A stretch of DNA of 64,000 bases, taken from positions 34,748 through 98,747 of the forward strand of contig JAFXPH010000015.1 of NCBI GenBank assembly GCA_017528085.1, written 5' to 3'. Below the pieces are notes generated by a model, which ran no database searches, was not told the origin of the DNA, and saw only the letters and a list, made by a program, of their open reading frames with translations. Shown piece by piece: positions 19,581 to 27,792 of the stretch (its first letter is position 1; every line of letters starts with the position of its first letter). Source of the DNA: Clostridia bacterium (GTDB lineage Bacteria > Bacillota > Clostridia > TANB77 > CAG-508). The position numbers and the translations under genes were made by a program.

Positions 19581-20051
19581 TTACCACTTATAATGTGCAA
19601 AAGCTTTGTTAGCTTCAGCCATTTTGTGAGTATCTTCTTTCTTCTTAAATGCTCCACCGTTACCGTTAATAGCATCTATAATTTCACCAGCTAGTTTTTC
19701 AGACATAGTTTTTTCATGTCTTTTTCTAGCATAAAGTACTAACCATCTTAAACCTAATGTTTGTCTTCTTTCAGGTCTAATCTCTAATGGTACTTGGTAT
19801 GTTGCACCACCAACTCTTCTAGCTTTAACTTCTAGAACTGGCATTACATTCTCTAATGCTTGTTCAAATACTTCTAATGGGTCTCTTTGTTCTCTTTCTT
19901 TAACAATGTCAAATGCCTCGTATACTATATTTTGTGCAACTGATTTTTTACCATCTAGCATAATGTTATTAACTAATTTTGTAACAACTTTACTATTATA
20001 CATAGGATCTGGTAAAACTTCTCTTTTAGCTATATATCCTTTTCTTGGCAC
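19581..20051 (-). CDS. rpsG: 30S ribosomal protein S7
   Basis: 156 aa, standard length; begins [16 protein letters not shown] and contains VGGATYQVP and [11 protein letters not shown] typical of S7. Nucleates assembly of the 30S head and contacts mRNA near the exit channel. The 183-bp gap from rpsL is long for this operon and contains an imperfect hairpin (GATGTG / CACATC, 20117-20137). In E. coli S7 represses translation through this intercistronic region; whether it does so here is open. Confidence 0.98.
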   Translation of the reverse strand: MPRKGYIAKREVLPDPMYNSKVVTKLVNNIMLDGKKSVAQNIVYEAFDIVKEREQRDPLEVFEQALENVMPVLEVKARRVGGATYQVPLEIRPERRQTLGLRWLVLYARKRHEKTMSEKLAGEIIDAINGNGGAFKKKEDTHKMAEANKAFAHYKW

Positions 20052-20234
20052 TATTCTTCCCTCCTTAATTATTATTTTTGTTAACGTTTAATTATTTATA
20101 ACGTTATCGGTACTCTGATGTGACTATTTCACACATCCGTAATAATGCTCATTAAAATATCTATTAAAAAATTAGTGAAAAACTAATCAAAATATCCATC
20201 TTAATTAAACACTATTAGTCTTTTCTAAAAAATT

Positions 20235-20648
20235 TTATTTTTTAGGTCTCTTAGCACCATATTTAGATCTACCTTGCATTCTATCCTTAACGCCTGCAGT
20301 ATCTAATGTTCCTCTTATGATGTGGTATCTAACACCTGGTAAGTCTTTTACCCTTCCACCTCTTATAAGAACAACGCTGTGCTCTTGAAGGTTGTGACCT
20401 TCACCTGGAATATAAGATGTAACTTCATATCCGTTTGAAAGTTTAACCCTAGCTACTTTTCTTAAAGCTGAGTTAGGCTTCTTAGGAGTTACAGTCTTTA
20501 CTACTGTACAAACACCTCTTTTTTGTGGAGACTTTTTATTTGTTAAAGCCTTTTTTCTTGAGTTATAACCATGTTGTAAAGCTGGAGCTGTTGATTTTTT
20601 TACAGAAGTACTTCTTCCTTTTCTTACTAATTGGTTAATTGTTGGCAT
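20235..20648 (-). CDS. rpsL: 30S ribosomal protein S12
   Basis: 137 aa from the ATG at 20648 ([12 protein letters not shown]), supported by AGGAGGTGA; a longer upstream reading would run through the leader hairpin and promoter and is rejected. [16 protein letters not shown] and [23 protein letters not shown] are the decoding-centre loops, the site of streptomycin resistance changes; the usual wild-type lysines are present. First gene of the str operon, with promoter and leader hairpin upstream. Confidence 0.98.
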   Translation of the reverse strand: MPTINQLVRKGRSTSVKKSTAPALQHGYNSRKKALTNKKSPQKRGVCTVVKTVTPKKPNSALRKVARVKLSNGYEVTSYIPGEGHNLQEHSVVLIRGGRVKDLPGVRYHIIRGTLDTAGVKDRMQGRSKYGAKRPKK

Positions 20649-20674
20649 ACTTGATTTTTCACCTCCTCTTATTT

Positions 20675-20713
20675 GAATAAAAAATACGCAAGTATTAAAA
20701 AATACTCGCGTAT
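20675..20713 (-). terminator. Terminator-like hairpin in the rpsL leader
   Basis: Minus-strand stem ATACGCGAGTATT / AATACTTGCGTAT (13 pairs, one a G-U wobble) with a 4-base loop, then T6. It lies between the rpsL -10 box and the rpsL ribosome binding site. It may end read-through from the upstream 79-aa gene or act as an attenuator. Confidence 0.7.
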
Positions 20714-20716
20714 AAT

Positions 20717-20745
20717 ATTCTAACATCTTTAATTATCAAAGTCAA
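20717..20745 (-). promoter_or_regulatory. Promoter of the str operon
   Basis: Minus strand: -35 TTGACT, 17 bp, -10 TAGAAT (20722-20717), about 70 bp before the rpsL start and immediately before the leader hairpin. Confidence 0.7.
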
Positions 20746-20766
20746 TAGTTCCGTAGGTTTTTTTGA

Positions 20767-21006
20767 CTAATTTTGGCTTATTATTTTATCAAAAATTCCC
20801 CTTAAAATATCATTATTTTCTTCTAATTCAACTCTTATCTCATTATCTATTTCTTTGTACTCGAAAACCATAGGGATAATAGGCTTTCGAGTTGTTGAGC
20901 AAAAAAGATAATCTTTATTATCATATTTAATTATATCTACAATTCTATAAACTTGATCTTTTTTAATTGTAATTTTTGCTCCAACTTTTAAATCTTCCTT
21001 ATTCAT
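20767..21006 (-). CDS. Small uncharacterised protein, 79 aa
   Basis: Not recognised. A compact beta-rich protein: LKVGAKITI, YRIVDIIKYDNKDYLFCSTT, EIRVELEENNDILRGIFDKI. The pattern of short strands with an acidic C-terminal helix recalls DUF1292-type small proteins, but I would not assign it. It starts one base after the stop of the 452-aa coiled-coil gene, so the two are translationally coupled. Last gene of the giant-protein operon, just before the str promoter. Confidence 0.7.
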   Translation of the reverse strand: MNKEDLKVGAKITIKKDQVYRIVDIIKYDNKDYLFCSTTRKPIIPMVFEYKEIDNEIRVELEENNDILRGIFDKIISQN

Positions 21007-21007
21007 A

Positions 21008-22366
21008 TTAGTCTCCTATTTCTTTTCCATCATCTGCAACAAGTGTACCTTCATTTGGGTTTGTAGCTATCGTTTCTTGCTCTGCTTTTCTTTTTGCTTC
21101 TGCTTCAGCTACCCTTTCTGGATCTCTAATCCATTGTTGTACTTCCGGTTTAAGATTTGCATATGCTTCTTTCATAAGTTCTAATATTTCTTCTTCTGTA
21201 GCTCCTTCTGGAATATCTAATTTACTCTTTAAATACTCTTGATCCTCTAGATTGAAGAAATGACTTCTAGCTTCTAATTCTGAGTATTCTTTTTGTTTTT
21301 GGATTCTTTCGATTTGTAATCTTGCTTCAGTCTCTGCAAATTGTTGTTCTACTAGTTTTACTGAATAACATGTAAGAACGACTCCACATGCTGCAAGCAA
21401 TACTTTAAATGAAGTCCAACCTGCTCTCATAGCAATGTCATGTTCTACATCTTCTATAGCATCAATTTTTGTTTGCCATTTCTTTTGTTGTCTTGGACTT
21501 AAGTCCTCATAATTTGAGAAGATATATTTATCATAACCACCATGTTTATAATAAATCATATGAGCAAATCTTTCTAATAAACTTCTTTTTTTATGTGGTA
21601 TATATTTTCCTCTAGCTCTTTTTATTTTTCTTTGTTCTTTTCTTTTTTCTCTTGCTTCTTTTTTTAATTGTCTATCTTCTTTTTTAATATTTCTATTTAC
21701 ATTTCTAGAAATACTTTTAACTAAAGCAGCTTGTTTTTTATCAGCTTCTCTCTCTTCTTTTTCTGCTTTTCTCGCTTCTTCTTTTAATTTTGCTCTTCTT
21801 TTTAATTCTTCTTTTCTTGCTCTAGTTACTCTTTTTTCTTCTTCTCTCTCTTCCTTAGCTATTCTTCTATAGTCTTCATCTATTCTCTTATTTAAGTTTT
21901 TTTCTACTTCTCTAAATAGGTCTTCGTCTGCCTTTTCTTTTTGAGCTGCTTGTCTAGCTTCCTCTTCCTTCATTTTGTCTACATTTCGTTTAGCTGCTCT
22001 GAAAACTTCACTTAAATCTTCTTTTGGGGCCTCTCCTTCAACTGACTCGAAGACTTCTACTTGTCTTGTAAATCTTTGTGGTTCTTTTTCTTCTTCTGCT
22101 TCCATTTGAGCTACATATTTTATTACATCCTCTACAGATTCTTGAAGTGGTGTATTTGTAATTTCAGGCTTTTTCTTAGCACTTTTCTCTCTTTTAGGTT
22201 CATCTTCAAATAATGGATCTTCCATCAAATCAACGATAGTTTTCTTAGTAACTTTATTTTTAGAATTTATGAATCTTTTATTACCATATCTTTCTTTATA
22301 TCTATCAGGATTTAGGTTTCTAGCGAGACTACTACCACTATCATTAGAACTATTACTTACTTCCAT
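21008..22366 (-). CDS. Highly charged coiled-coil protein with one membrane segment, 452 aa
   Basis: No family recognised. Residues 1-110 are polar and probably disordered; about 110-265 are an almost unbroken Lys/Arg/Glu helix (EEREEEKRVTRARKEELK-like), expected to form a long coiled coil. One hydrophobic segment lies at about 318-338 (FKVLLAACGVVLTCYSVKLV); a second charged helix and an acidic tail follow. Starts two bases after the stop of the 68-aa gene and is coupled to the 79-aa gene. Inferred: a membrane-tethered structural or scaffolding protein acting with the 1246-aa protein of the same operon. No enzyme motif seen. Confidence 0.7.
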   Translation of the reverse strand: MEVSNSSNDSGSSLARNLNPDRYKERYGNKRFINSKNKVTKKTIVDLMEDPLFEDEPKREKSAKKKPEITNTPLQESVEDVIKYVAQMEAEEEKEPQRFTRQVEVFESVEGEAPKEDLSEVFRAAKRNVDKMKEEEARQAAQKEKADEDLFREVEKNLNKRIDEDYRRIAKEEREEEKRVTRARKEELKRRAKLKEEARKAEKEEREADKKQAALVKSISRNVNRNIKKEDRQLKKEAREKRKEQRKIKRARGKYIPHKKRSLLERFAHMIYYKHGGYDKYIFSNYEDLSPRQQKKWQTKIDAIEDVEHDIAMRAGWTSFKVLLAACGVVLTCYSVKLVEQQFAETEARLQIERIQKQKEYSELEARSHFFNLEDQEYLKSKLDIPEGATEEEILELMKEAYANLKPEVQQWIRDPERVAEAEAKRKAEQETIATNPNEGTLVADDGKEIGD

Positions 22367-22368
22367 TG

Positions 22369-22575
22369 TTACCTTTCATTCTCCCTTTTCTTTGTATCAT
22401 TGTATTCCTTTTTTGTTTTAGGAATTTTTTTATCACTTACATCTACCTTTGGAAAACTATCTGTTTCTGTATTTTTATTATCTTCAATAATAGTTTTCTC
22501 ATTTACTTCAGTAGATCTAAGATTTTCAAATACATCTACAATTCCATTAAAAAAACTCATAATCTTTTCAAACAT
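22369..22575 (-). CDS. 68-aa protein, paralogue of the C-terminal tail of the 1246-aa protein
   Basis: Starts with an amphipathic helix (MFEKIMSFFNGIVD), then VFENLRSTE and, near the end, IPKTKKEYNDTKK. The preceding gene's C-terminus has VYENLRRTD and VPRSKHEYNKMKK in the same order with nearly the same spacing (34 versus 36 residues from ENLR to the Pro). I infer partial gene duplication. AGAGGAGAATT binding site; a terminator lies just upstream, so expression probably needs read-through. Confidence 0.65.
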   Translation of the reverse strand: MFEKIMSFFNGIVDVFENLRSTEVNEKTIIEDNKNTETDSFPKVDVSDKKIPKTKKEYNDTKKRENER

Positions 22576-22587
22576 AATTCTCCTCTT

Positions 22588-22622
22588 ATAAAAAAGCAGA
22601 AAATTTCAAATTTTCTGCTTTA
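22588..22622 (-). terminator. Intercistronic terminator or attenuator
   Basis: Minus-strand stem AAAGCAGAAAATTT / AAATTTTCTGCTTT, then TTTTTT. It sits 14 bp after the 1246-aa gene and directly before the binding site of the 68-aa gene, leaving no room for a separate promoter between them. Confidence 0.75.
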
Positions 22623-22635
22623 ATCATCAAGATAT

Positions 22636-25600
22636 CTATTTTGTTTCTTCTTCATCTTTATCTTTTTTCATCTTATTATATTCATGTTTTGATCTAGGAA
22701 CTTTATATTCAACTTCACCTTTTCTAAAATCACTTTCTCTAGGTTCGCTAAAGCTCATATCTTCTTTTACCTTAGTATCAGTTCTTCTTAAGTTTTCATA
22801 GACATCATAAGCTGTTGCTCCATATAGGGCTGCCGTTCCTGTTCCCATTAATGCATTTACTGCTCTTGTATTAACAACAGTATTTGTTACATCTTCGGCT
22901 TCTTTAATTACTCTTTCTACCCAGTCATATTGTGCAGCTTTAACAAGTGTATCAGTATAATCAACTATTTTTGGAGTTTTAACTAATTCCATTAAATCTC
23001 CTAGTCTCGCCCAGCCTCTATCTGTGACAATTCCATTGTTTCCTACACTTGATATACCTACATATAATTTATCTAGTGTATCAGTATTAATTGTTCCTGC
23101 TGGGAATGCATCAATTATCTCTTGTACTGTTAATCCTTGTTTCATTCTTCCTGTTGCAGCATCAATAAGTGTTTCTGGTAATGTTCTTCCTGTTAATACA
23201 TTTGGACTAATACCTGCCACATCAGAAAATCCCATTCCGTGCTCACCTTCTTGGAATATTGCACCAATGAAGTCTGAATCTTTAACTACATAGTCTTGAA
23301 TTCTTCTTTCTCCACCTGATACTGAATACATTAAGTCGACTTTTCTACCAGCATTTGCTGATATAACACCATTTAGTGGTCTTTGCATATCCATAACATC
23401 CACAGTAACAGGTGTTTTTTCATAAACAGCATCTTGTACCATTGTCCAATCTTTTGTAGTTACAGCCTCATTATGTATAGTTTCTGTTTTTGTAATATTT
23501 TCTGTTAGCCATTTTCTAATATTTGGTCCAACAAATTTTACAAACGCTAATCTTAATACACCTTTAATAGCAGTAACTCTTAATGTATTTACTTCTTTAC
23601 TAGCAATAGCATGTTGTTTTTCAGATATAGCATCAACAGGTTTTGTCTCAACTTGTTCAACTGCACCAAAATGTGCAATTTGTTTATTTAAATAATCCAA
23701 TGAGCTTGCCTTTGCAGCCATAGCTTTTTCTGCTTCTATTATATTTTCAGCATCTGGATGAGCTAATATCTCGTCTTGTAATTCTTTGATTTGTTTCTCA
23801 TATTCTGGTACTAATTCTGAATATCTTTTATATGATTCTATATTAATGTATTTTTCTCTTACATTAGTATAATTGTCAAAGAATCTAGCTCTTAGCACTG
23901 CTTCATTTCCTTCTTTGCTTTTTACTAAAGCTTTCCATCTAGGTTCAAAATAAAGTGCTAATCCTCTTCTTAGTTTTTGAAGTCCTGTTAATTCCCTAGG
24001 CTCTCTTTTTTCTTCTTTTGCCTTTGCTCTTTCTTCTCCATCTTCTATCATTAACATTGCTCTTTTTACACTTGTAAAATGATCTCTTCTTGCTACAAAA
24101 TTATGATATGGGTGGCTATCAAATGGTGTTCCACCTTTACCGCCTGTAATAGCTTTGTGTAATGGTTGAGCAACATTTTTTCCTATAAATTTATATACTG
24201 GTGAGAAGAAATTTCTTATTCCTATAAACGCATTACCTACTACTCTAAATCCTTTTCCTAAAAGAGATTTTTGTTCAGGTATATATGGTGCTTTTTCACC
24301 ATATTTTCCAAGTGTTGCTAAATCTCTTTGTGTATATTTGTGTTTATCGAATTTATGATTTAGTGTAGATAAATAAATTCTATCATCTCTAATTAAAGCT
24401 TTCTTTTCTTCTTCATCTTCAGGATAAACAGAATTGTCTCCAGCTTTATATCTAGATAGTCTTTCAAGTCTTGCTTTATAACCATCTAATAGTAAAAATT
24501 CTTCATCTTCTTTTCTAGTTTCATAATCTTCAATTGTTTTATATTTATAACCTTTTTCTTTATCTTCAACCTCAACTCTATGAGATAGGTATTCGGCAAG
24601 AACTTTATCATAAATATCTCTAAATTCACTATCTGAATAATATTCTTCAAGAGTTCTTTGATTTAATGCATCTATTTCATCAACAATGGCCTTTTCATCA
24701 TAAACAGCCTCTCTTGCCTTTGGATTTTCTGGAATAGCAATTACATATTTCTTTTCTTCTGATTTTTCTTCTGAAGAATCGCCCTCTACTGTAGCAGCCT
24801 CAACAGTAACTGTTTTTACAGGAGCTGCTTGTGCATTAGGAACTTCAACTGTAATTACTTCTTCAGGTTCATCTAAAACTTTATCAACAATTTGATTTCT
24901 TTCTCCTAGTTTTAAATATCTTGCTTCAACTTCTCTAGATAAACCTTTTAAAGCTATTAACCCTGCTGAATTTAATCGTAATTCATCATATCTAGCTTTA
25001 TCTGCTTCTTCACCTTTACCATTAAATAGTCTTTTTGGAACAGAATATTTATAGATTTCATAATTTGTAAAAGCTTCCTCATATTCTTCTTGTAGCTTAG
25101 CTATTGTTTCTTCATCTGCTTTGGCCTTTTCGGCATCATCTAATCTTTTGCCTGCTTCTTGGAATCTTTTAAATACTCTTTCTCTAAATTTATTATTAGC
25201 TTCTATATCAGATTCTGTTGGAATAGATAATGTTTCTATTTCATCAAGTAATTGTCTTTGTCTTGATTCAATTTCATTTACTGATAAATAGTCTACTCCT
25301 TCTTTATTTAATAAAGCCATTAACTCATTATAATATGTTTCTGAAATTTGTTTAGATTCATAAAGTTTATAAATATCTTCTCTACTTATCGCTGCTACTT
25401 TTCCTGAAAGAATTGTCTCTACATCTCTACGATATAACCCCTCTCTTGGAGTTAGTTTTGCATTTTGTTCTATTTCGTTTAATATCTTTATTGTATTCTC
25501 TTTTCTACGTAAAACAGCTGCTTGTCGTATTGTATAAACTCTTCTTGGTTTTTCGAATCTAATCTTATTATATTCAGCTTGACTTCTTCTATAATTGTCT

Positions 25601-26376
25601 CTATATCTTTCTAATTCTTCTTCAGAAATTGATCCTTCTTTAAATTTGGCTTCTGATTCTTCTAATATTTTTAAGTCTTCATTAGCTTTTCTTCTAAGAT
25701 TATTTCTATATTCTCTAAACATTATTACTTCTGCATCAGTCAAATCTCTAGTTGCATCTTCTTTAATTTTTTCTCTATCTCTTATAATTGCTTCTTTTAT
25801 CATTTCTACATGAGAAATAGACATAGTATCAGTTCCATAGTGAACAAATTCATCATAAACATCTTTTAATATTTCATATGAATCATTTATTTCGTCAAAA
25901 TTACTTGGATATGGTTCACCTTTCTTTACAGCATCTCTTACCATTTCTTGATATTCATTTTTCATTTTTTCAATATCTGAAAGGCTTATTGTTTTTACTT
26001 GATTTGCTAATCTATTTTGTTCTCTTTTTTCTCTTAATTGTCTATTTTTAATAATTTTTGCATCTATTGCAAGTAATATTTCCCCTGCCGCAACTCTTTC
26101 TTCATTGCTTAATTCTTGCTCTGAATTGCTTAAAGCTCTTGTTATTTGTTCACGAGCTTTTTCAAGTTCTTTGGTACTTCCTCTTACAATACCAATTTCA
26201 TTATCTTTAGTTATACCAAGCCATACTTGACCTGTTTTGTTATTAGTTAAACTAGCAGTGTATCTCATAGGCTCTTGACCTTTTCTAGGTGCCCTTAAAG
26301 TTCTTACTTCTAATTCTCTTTCCTTAGAATTTTCTTCTGCAGTTTCTTTAATAAGATTTAATAATTTTTCATCCAT
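22636..26376 (-). CDS. Very large uncharacterised protein, 1246 aa
   Basis: No family recognised. Mostly charged alpha-helix: about 100-500 is coiled-coil-like (EEELERYRDNYRRSQAEYNK-like), and an acidic low-complexity stretch lies around 515-570. A more globular part (about 680-1190) includes aromatic/Gly motifs (FIGIRNFFSPVYKFIGKN, KGGTPFDSHPYHNF) and several predicted amphipathic helices (VLRLAFVKFVGPNIRKWL). A weakly hydrophobic stretch lies near 1190-1210 (ALMGTGTAALYGATAY). The last 57 residues are the segment duplicated in the 68-aa protein. No signal peptide. Own promoter at 26447-26475; AAGGAGAATATT precedes the ATG. It directly follows trmFO and pairs in context with the 1704-aa protein on trmFO's other side. 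Confidence 0.75.
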   Translation of the reverse strand: MDEKLLNLIKETAEENSKERELEVRTLRAPRKGQEPMRYTASLTNNKTGQVWLGITKDNEIGIVRGSTKELEKAREQITRALSNSEQELSNEERVAAGEILLAIDAKIIKNRQLREKREQNRLANQVKTISLSDIEKMKNEYQEMVRDAVKKGEPYPSNFDEINDSYEILKDVYDEFVHYGTDTMSISHVEMIKEAIIRDREKIKEDATRDLTDAEVIMFREYRNNLRRKANEDLKILEESEAKFKEGSISEEELERYRDNYRRSQAEYNKIRFEKPRRVYTIRQAAVLRRKENTIKILNEIEQNAKLTPREGLYRRDVETILSGKVAAISREDIYKLYESKQISETYYNELMALLNKEGVDYLSVNEIESRQRQLLDEIETLSIPTESDIEANNKFRERVFKRFQEAGKRLDDAEKAKADEETIAKLQEEYEEAFTNYEIYKYSVPKRLFNGKGEEADKARYDELRLNSAGLIALKGLSREVEARYLKLGERNQIVDKVLDEPEEVITVEVPNAQAAPVKTVTVEAATVEGDSSEEKSEEKKYVIAIPENPKAREAVYDEKAIVDEIDALNQRTLEEYYSDSEFRDIYDKVLAEYLSHRVEVEDKEKGYKYKTIEDYETRKEDEEFLLLDGYKARLERLSRYKAGDNSVYPEDEEEKKALIRDDRIYLSTLNHKFDKHKYTQRDLATLGKYGEKAPYIPEQKSLLGKGFRVVGNAFIGIRNFFSPVYKFIGKNVAQPLHKAITGGKGGTPFDSHPYHNFVARRDHFTSVKRAMLMIEDGEERAKAKEEKREPRELTGLQKLRRGLALYFEPRWKALVKSKEGNEAVLRARFFDNYTNVREKYINIESYKRYSELVPEYEKQIKELQDEILAHPDAENIIEAEKAMAAKASSLDYLNKQIAHFGAVEQVETKPVDAISEKQHAIASKEVNTLRVTAIKGVLRLAFVKFVGPNIRKWLTENITKTETIHNEAVTTKDWTMVQDAVYEKTPVTVDVMDMQRPLNGVISANAGRKVDLMYSVSGGERRIQDYVVKDSDFIGAIFQEGEHGMGFSDVAGISPNVLTGRTLPETLIDAATGRMKQGLTVQEIIDAFPAGTINTDTLDKLYVGISSVGNNGIVTDRGWARLGDLMELVKTPKIVDYTDTLVKAAQYDWVERVIKEAEDVTNTVVNTRAVNALMGTGTAALYGATAYDVYENLRRTDTKVKEDMSFSEPRESDFRKGEVEYKVPRSKHEYNKMKKDKDEEETK

Positions 26377-26446
26377 ATTATTAAATATTCTCCTTCTTAT
26401 ATAACAAATAATTTATAAGTAAAAAATATTTTCTCGCATACTCAAT

Positions 26447-26475
26447 ATTTTATCACAAATCAAGGTTTTTTACAA
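26447..26475 (-). promoter_or_regulatory. Promoter of the 1246-aa gene operon
   Basis: Minus strand: -35 TTGTAA, 17 bp, -10 TAAAAT (26452-26447), in the gap after trmFO. Confidence 0.5.
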
Positions 26476-26489
26476 TAGATTTACATAAA

Positions 26490-27782
26490 TTATTTACATT
26501 TTGTTATGGACAAACTTCTCTTTGCTAATTCCTCATATCTTTCTTTTTTGTCTCTTATTTTTACATCTAATTCTGGTAGTATTCCAAAATTAGCATTCAT
26601 TGGTTGAAATTTTTCATTTGGAGTACTAATATAATCTGCTAGTACCCCTATCATTGTTCTTTTATCAAACACTACTTTATCTTCATTTAAATATTTATTT
26701 GCAGCATTAATTCCTGCGACAAGTCCTGAAGAAATTGATTCTACATATCCTTCTACTCCAGTTATTTGACCTGCAAAATAAATGTTGTTATTACTTTTTA
26801 AGTTATATGTGTTATCTAATAACTTAGTAGAGTTTATAAAAGTATTTTTATGCATTACTCCATACTTAACAAAATTAGCATCTTTAAGTCCAGGTATTAA
26901 TGAAAATACTCTCTTTTGTTCTCCAAATTTTAGATTAGTTTGAAATCCTACCATATTAAATAATGTAGCATTTGAATCGTCTTGTCTTAATTGAACTAAA
27001 GCATATGGTCTTCTACCTGTTCTTGGATCATCAAATCCAACTGGTTTAAGAGGACCAAATCTTAATGTCTCTGCTCCTCTTTTTGCCATTATCTCTATTG
27101 GCATACAGCCTTCAAATATCTCTTTCTTCTCAAAATCATGAAGTGTTACTATTTCCGCATTTATTAGTTCATTATAGAATACTTCATATTCTTCCTTATT
27201 CATTGGTAAATTGATATATGAGTTATCTCCCATTTTTCCATATCTATCACCAAAGAACGCAATATTCATATCTATAGAATCTTTTTCTATTATTGGAGCT
27301 GCGGCATCATAAAAGTAAAGCTTATTTTCTCCAATAAGCTTTGCTATTTCTTCTGCCATTTTATCTGATGTAAGTGGTCCAGTTGCAATAACAGTTATTT
27401 CATCATTATTTATATGTGAAACTTCTTCCCTAATAATTTCAATATTAGGATTTTTTTCTATCTCTTCTGTAACTCTTTTTGCAAATTCTTCTCTGTCTAC
27501 TGCCAAAGCTTGACCTGCTGGTACTCTTGTTTCATCTGCTATTCTAATTAGTAAAGAATCTAATATTCTTAGTTCTTCTTTTAATAAACCACATGCATTT
27601 GTTAACAAATTTGACTTGAATGAATTACTACAAACTATTTCTGCTAAATTAGAATTAGAATGTGCTGGAGAATAATTCTCCGGCTTCATTTCAAATAATT
27701 TTACTTTTATTCCTTTTTTTGCAATTTGGTAAGCAGCTTCACATCCAGCCAAGCCACCTCCTATAACACTTATACTATCCAT
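26490..27782 (-). CDS. trmFO: tRNA (m5U54) methyltransferase, folate/FAD dependent
   Basis: 430 aa from the ATG at 27782 (MDSISVIGGGLAG), with AAGGAAGTT upstream; a start 11 codons earlier would overlap the preceding gene by 23 bases. FAD-binding GGGLAGCEAA at the N-terminus, then ENYSPAHSNSNLAEIVCSNSFKSN, RRPYALVQLR and GQITGVEGYVES, all typical of TrmFO (Gid). Makes ribothymidine 54 in tRNAs using methylene-tetrahydrofolate and FADH2. Known: topA-trmFO are commonly adjacent in Firmicutes; here the 1704-aa gene separates them. Confidence 0.95.
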   Translation of the reverse strand: MDSISVIGGGLAGCEAAYQIAKKGIKVKLFEMKPENYSPAHSNSNLAEIVCSNSFKSNLLTNACGLLKEELRILDSLLIRIADETRVPAGQALAVDREEFAKRVTEEIEKNPNIEIIREEVSHINNDEITVIATGPLTSDKMAEEIAKLIGENKLYFYDAAAPIIEKDSIDMNIAFFGDRYGKMGDNSYINLPMNKEEYEVFYNELINAEIVTLHDFEKKEIFEGCMPIEIMAKRGAETLRFGPLKPVGFDDPRTGRRPYALVQLRQDDSNATLFNMVGFQTNLKFGEQKRVFSLIPGLKDANFVKYGVMHKNTFINSTKLLDNTYNLKSNNNIYFAGQITGVEGYVESISSGLVAGINAANKYLNEDKVVFDKRTMIGVLADYISTPNEKFQPMNANFGILPELDVKIRDKKERYEELAKRSLSITKCK

Positions 27783-27792
27783 TTTAACTTCC

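Noticed and set aside
16128..20051. Long antisense open frames over tuf and fusA.
   Set aside because: They follow codon bias of the real genes and have no binding sites.
20649..20726. N-terminal extension of S12.
   Set aside because: It covers the leader hairpin and -10 region; homologues start at MPTINQL.
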